Of a DNA stretch of 64,000 nucleotides, positions 62,755 to 64,000 are shown piece after piece; position 1 is the stretch's first letter, and each line of letters opens with the position of its first letter. The position numbers and the translations under genes were made by a program. The notes beneath the pieces were generated by a model. It was not told where the DNA came from and made no database searches. It was given only the letters and a program-made list of their open reading frames with translations. This DNA comes from Candolleomyces eurysporus (taxonomy: Eukaryota; Basidiomycota; Agaricomycetes; Agaricales; Psathyrellaceae): contig JANBPK010000783.1 of NCBI GenBank assembly GCA_027579435.1, forward strand, positions 1 through 64,000, given 5' to 3'.

Positions 62755-64000
62755 ATGTCCCCTCGCTCTGCTCTCGAAACTTCCATGATCGCTAGCCTGG
62801 AGGCCCGCAAGCGTCTCCGTGTCCCTCGATGGGACGCTGACGTCGCGGCCCCAGATCATGCGGGCGATTTCTTCTCGAACGATTATCTTTCCATAGGAAA
62901 GCTCCCCCACATCCGCAAGGATTTTCTCAATACCCTCTGCCAGACGCCATCTCTGTTTGGATCCACAGGCTCAAGAGCGATATCCGGAAGTACTCCTCAC
63001 CACATCGAGCTGGAGGAGTACTTCAAGGAGCAGTTCGAAGGAGAGAAAGCAATGATTTTCAATAGCGGCTATTTGTGCAACCTTACATTCTTCGGGTACG
63101 CACCACAGGTGGGAGACGTTATTCTCTACGACGAGTTCGTCCACGCTTCCATTCACGACGGGCTCCGAATCAGTCGCGCCAAAGATCATACCTTTGCTTT
63201 CTCCCACAACTCGGCAAGTGACTTCGAATCGAAGCTCAAGTGGATCCTGAAGGACTACCCCGCGATCACAAGTGGGGTTTCAACCCTTTTCATCGTGATC
63301 GAGTCGGTGTACTCGATGGAGGGTGACTTCTGTCCGATGGAAGAGCTTATAGCCTTAGTCGAGAAATACGTGCCATCTAGATCGGCCCACATAGTTGTCG
63401 ATGAGGCCCACTCGCTTGGTCTCTACGGACCAGCTGGGAAAGGTCTTCTCCGCGAGTGGGGGCTAGAGAAGCGCGTCCACTCGGTCATCTTTCCGTTCAC
63501 AAAAGCAGTGAACTTCATTGGTTGTAAGTAATCGCTTTTGAGTGTTATAATACTGGGATCAGGAGAACTGACTTGATCTCTACAGGTGTATTAACGACTA
63601 CACCTACTATATACCAATACCTCTCGAACTATGGAAGATCCTGGCTTTTCACAACCTCCCTTCCTCACGTGGACCTTGCTGGCATCAAGTTTTGCTTCGA
63701 AGTGATTCAAACCCAGGAAGCTGATCAGGTATGTCGGTGCCCTCAGTGGATCAGACTATTAGCTGAGTTTATTTAAACAGCTTCGAAAAAAGGTTGCGAA
63801 CTTATCCCATTTGTTCGTCAAATTGTTCCTGGAGTCAACTTATGACATTCCCAAGGAGATCCTTTCGATTCTCAACCAAGAGTCCAAGGACTTACACGGC
63901 CGTGGCCTCGTGGCGCCAGTATTTCCTATCNATACCCCTCAGCCTATCGCCCTGCAGCACCATCTCAACAAGCTTGGGTATGCCGCGCGTGGTCTCACTC
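62755..64000 (+). CDS. PLP-dependent alpha-oxoamine synthase-like protein 2 (3' end outside window)
   Basis: Paralogue of the gene at 53759. Exons 62755-63523, 63586-63728 and 63781 onward; the first two exons have the same lengths as in copy 1. All blocks are kept: FSNDYLSIG, GSTGSRAISGST, AMIFNSGYLCNL, DEFVHASIHDGL, ESVYSMEGDF, DEAHSLGLYGP and the PLP lysine in FPFTKAVNFIG. Changes cluster around residues 10-35 and next to the lysine (LPLTKGVNFTG in copy 1), which could alter substrate use. An N occurs at 63931. The last roughly 60 codons lie beyond the window. Confidence 0.88.

Larger units (their letters stand above)
58320..64000. repeat. Segmental duplication, copy 2
   Basis: Second copy of 45780-55190, cut by the window end. 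Its left part is shorter (about 1.7 kb against 4 kb before the DUF6533 gene). Confidence 0.75.

Noticed and set aside
1..64000. CRISPR arrays, bacterial operons, organellar origin
   Set aside because: No spaced identical short repeats; spliceosomal introns and the protein families show fungal nuclear DNA.

Overview
The window is nuclear DNA of a filamentous basidiomycete, most likely a mushroom-forming agaricomycete. The evidence is many introns of about 50-65 bp with GT..AG ends, a duplicated mushroom-type tyrosinase, long NACHT-WD40 receptors with near-identical repeats, and several families typical of Agaricomycetes (DUF6533 membrane proteins, a DUF6593-like protein, a small BTB protein, a DUF1996 secreted protein). 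No rRNA, credible tRNA gene, CRISPR array or intact transposon was seen.

Layout, left to right. At 0.1-1.6 kb is a DUF6533-type membrane protein gene (minus). At 2.5-3.6 kb are pieces of a beta-trefoil (ricin-B-like) protein gene (plus). At 4.9-6.5 kb is the first copy of an eroded dispersed repeat that looks like a decayed gene family. A BTB/POZ gene lies at 6.9-8.1 kb. NLR-1 (NACHT plus 14 WD40 repeats, minus) lies at 9.8-13.9 kb and a DUF6593-like gene (minus) at 14.9-15.6 kb. More eroded repeats and a broken NLR relic occupy 17.6-21.6 kb. A DUF1996 secreted-protein gene (plus) is at 22.3-24.0 kb and another eroded repeat at 25.6-26.5 kb. A tandem duplication then carries tyrosinase genes 1 (27.6-30.5 kb) and 2 (34.0-36.8 kb), with an eroded repeat between them. 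NLR-2 (minus) is at 38.2-42.4 kb and the last large eroded repeat at 43.6-45.1 kb. From about 45.8 kb to the end, a roughly 9 kb segment is duplicated. Each copy has a minus-strand DUF6533 gene facing a plus-strand PLP-dependent alpha-oxoamine synthase gene; the second synthase runs off the window end.

The dominant theme is duplication and decay: two tyrosinases, two intact-looking NLRs plus one relic, three DUF6533 genes plus one relic, two oxoamine synthases, and at least six partial copies of one degenerate family. The two NLRs flank the tyrosinase, DUF1996 and DUF6593 genes. Tyrosinase (phenol oxidation, melanin) and NACHT-WD40 proteins (non-self recognition) would suit a defence-related neighbourhood, but nothing in the sequence proves they act together. 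Nearly every N sits against a homopolymer run, so single-base frameshifts in homopolymers (NLR-1, the BTB gene) may be sequencing errors rather than real lesions.
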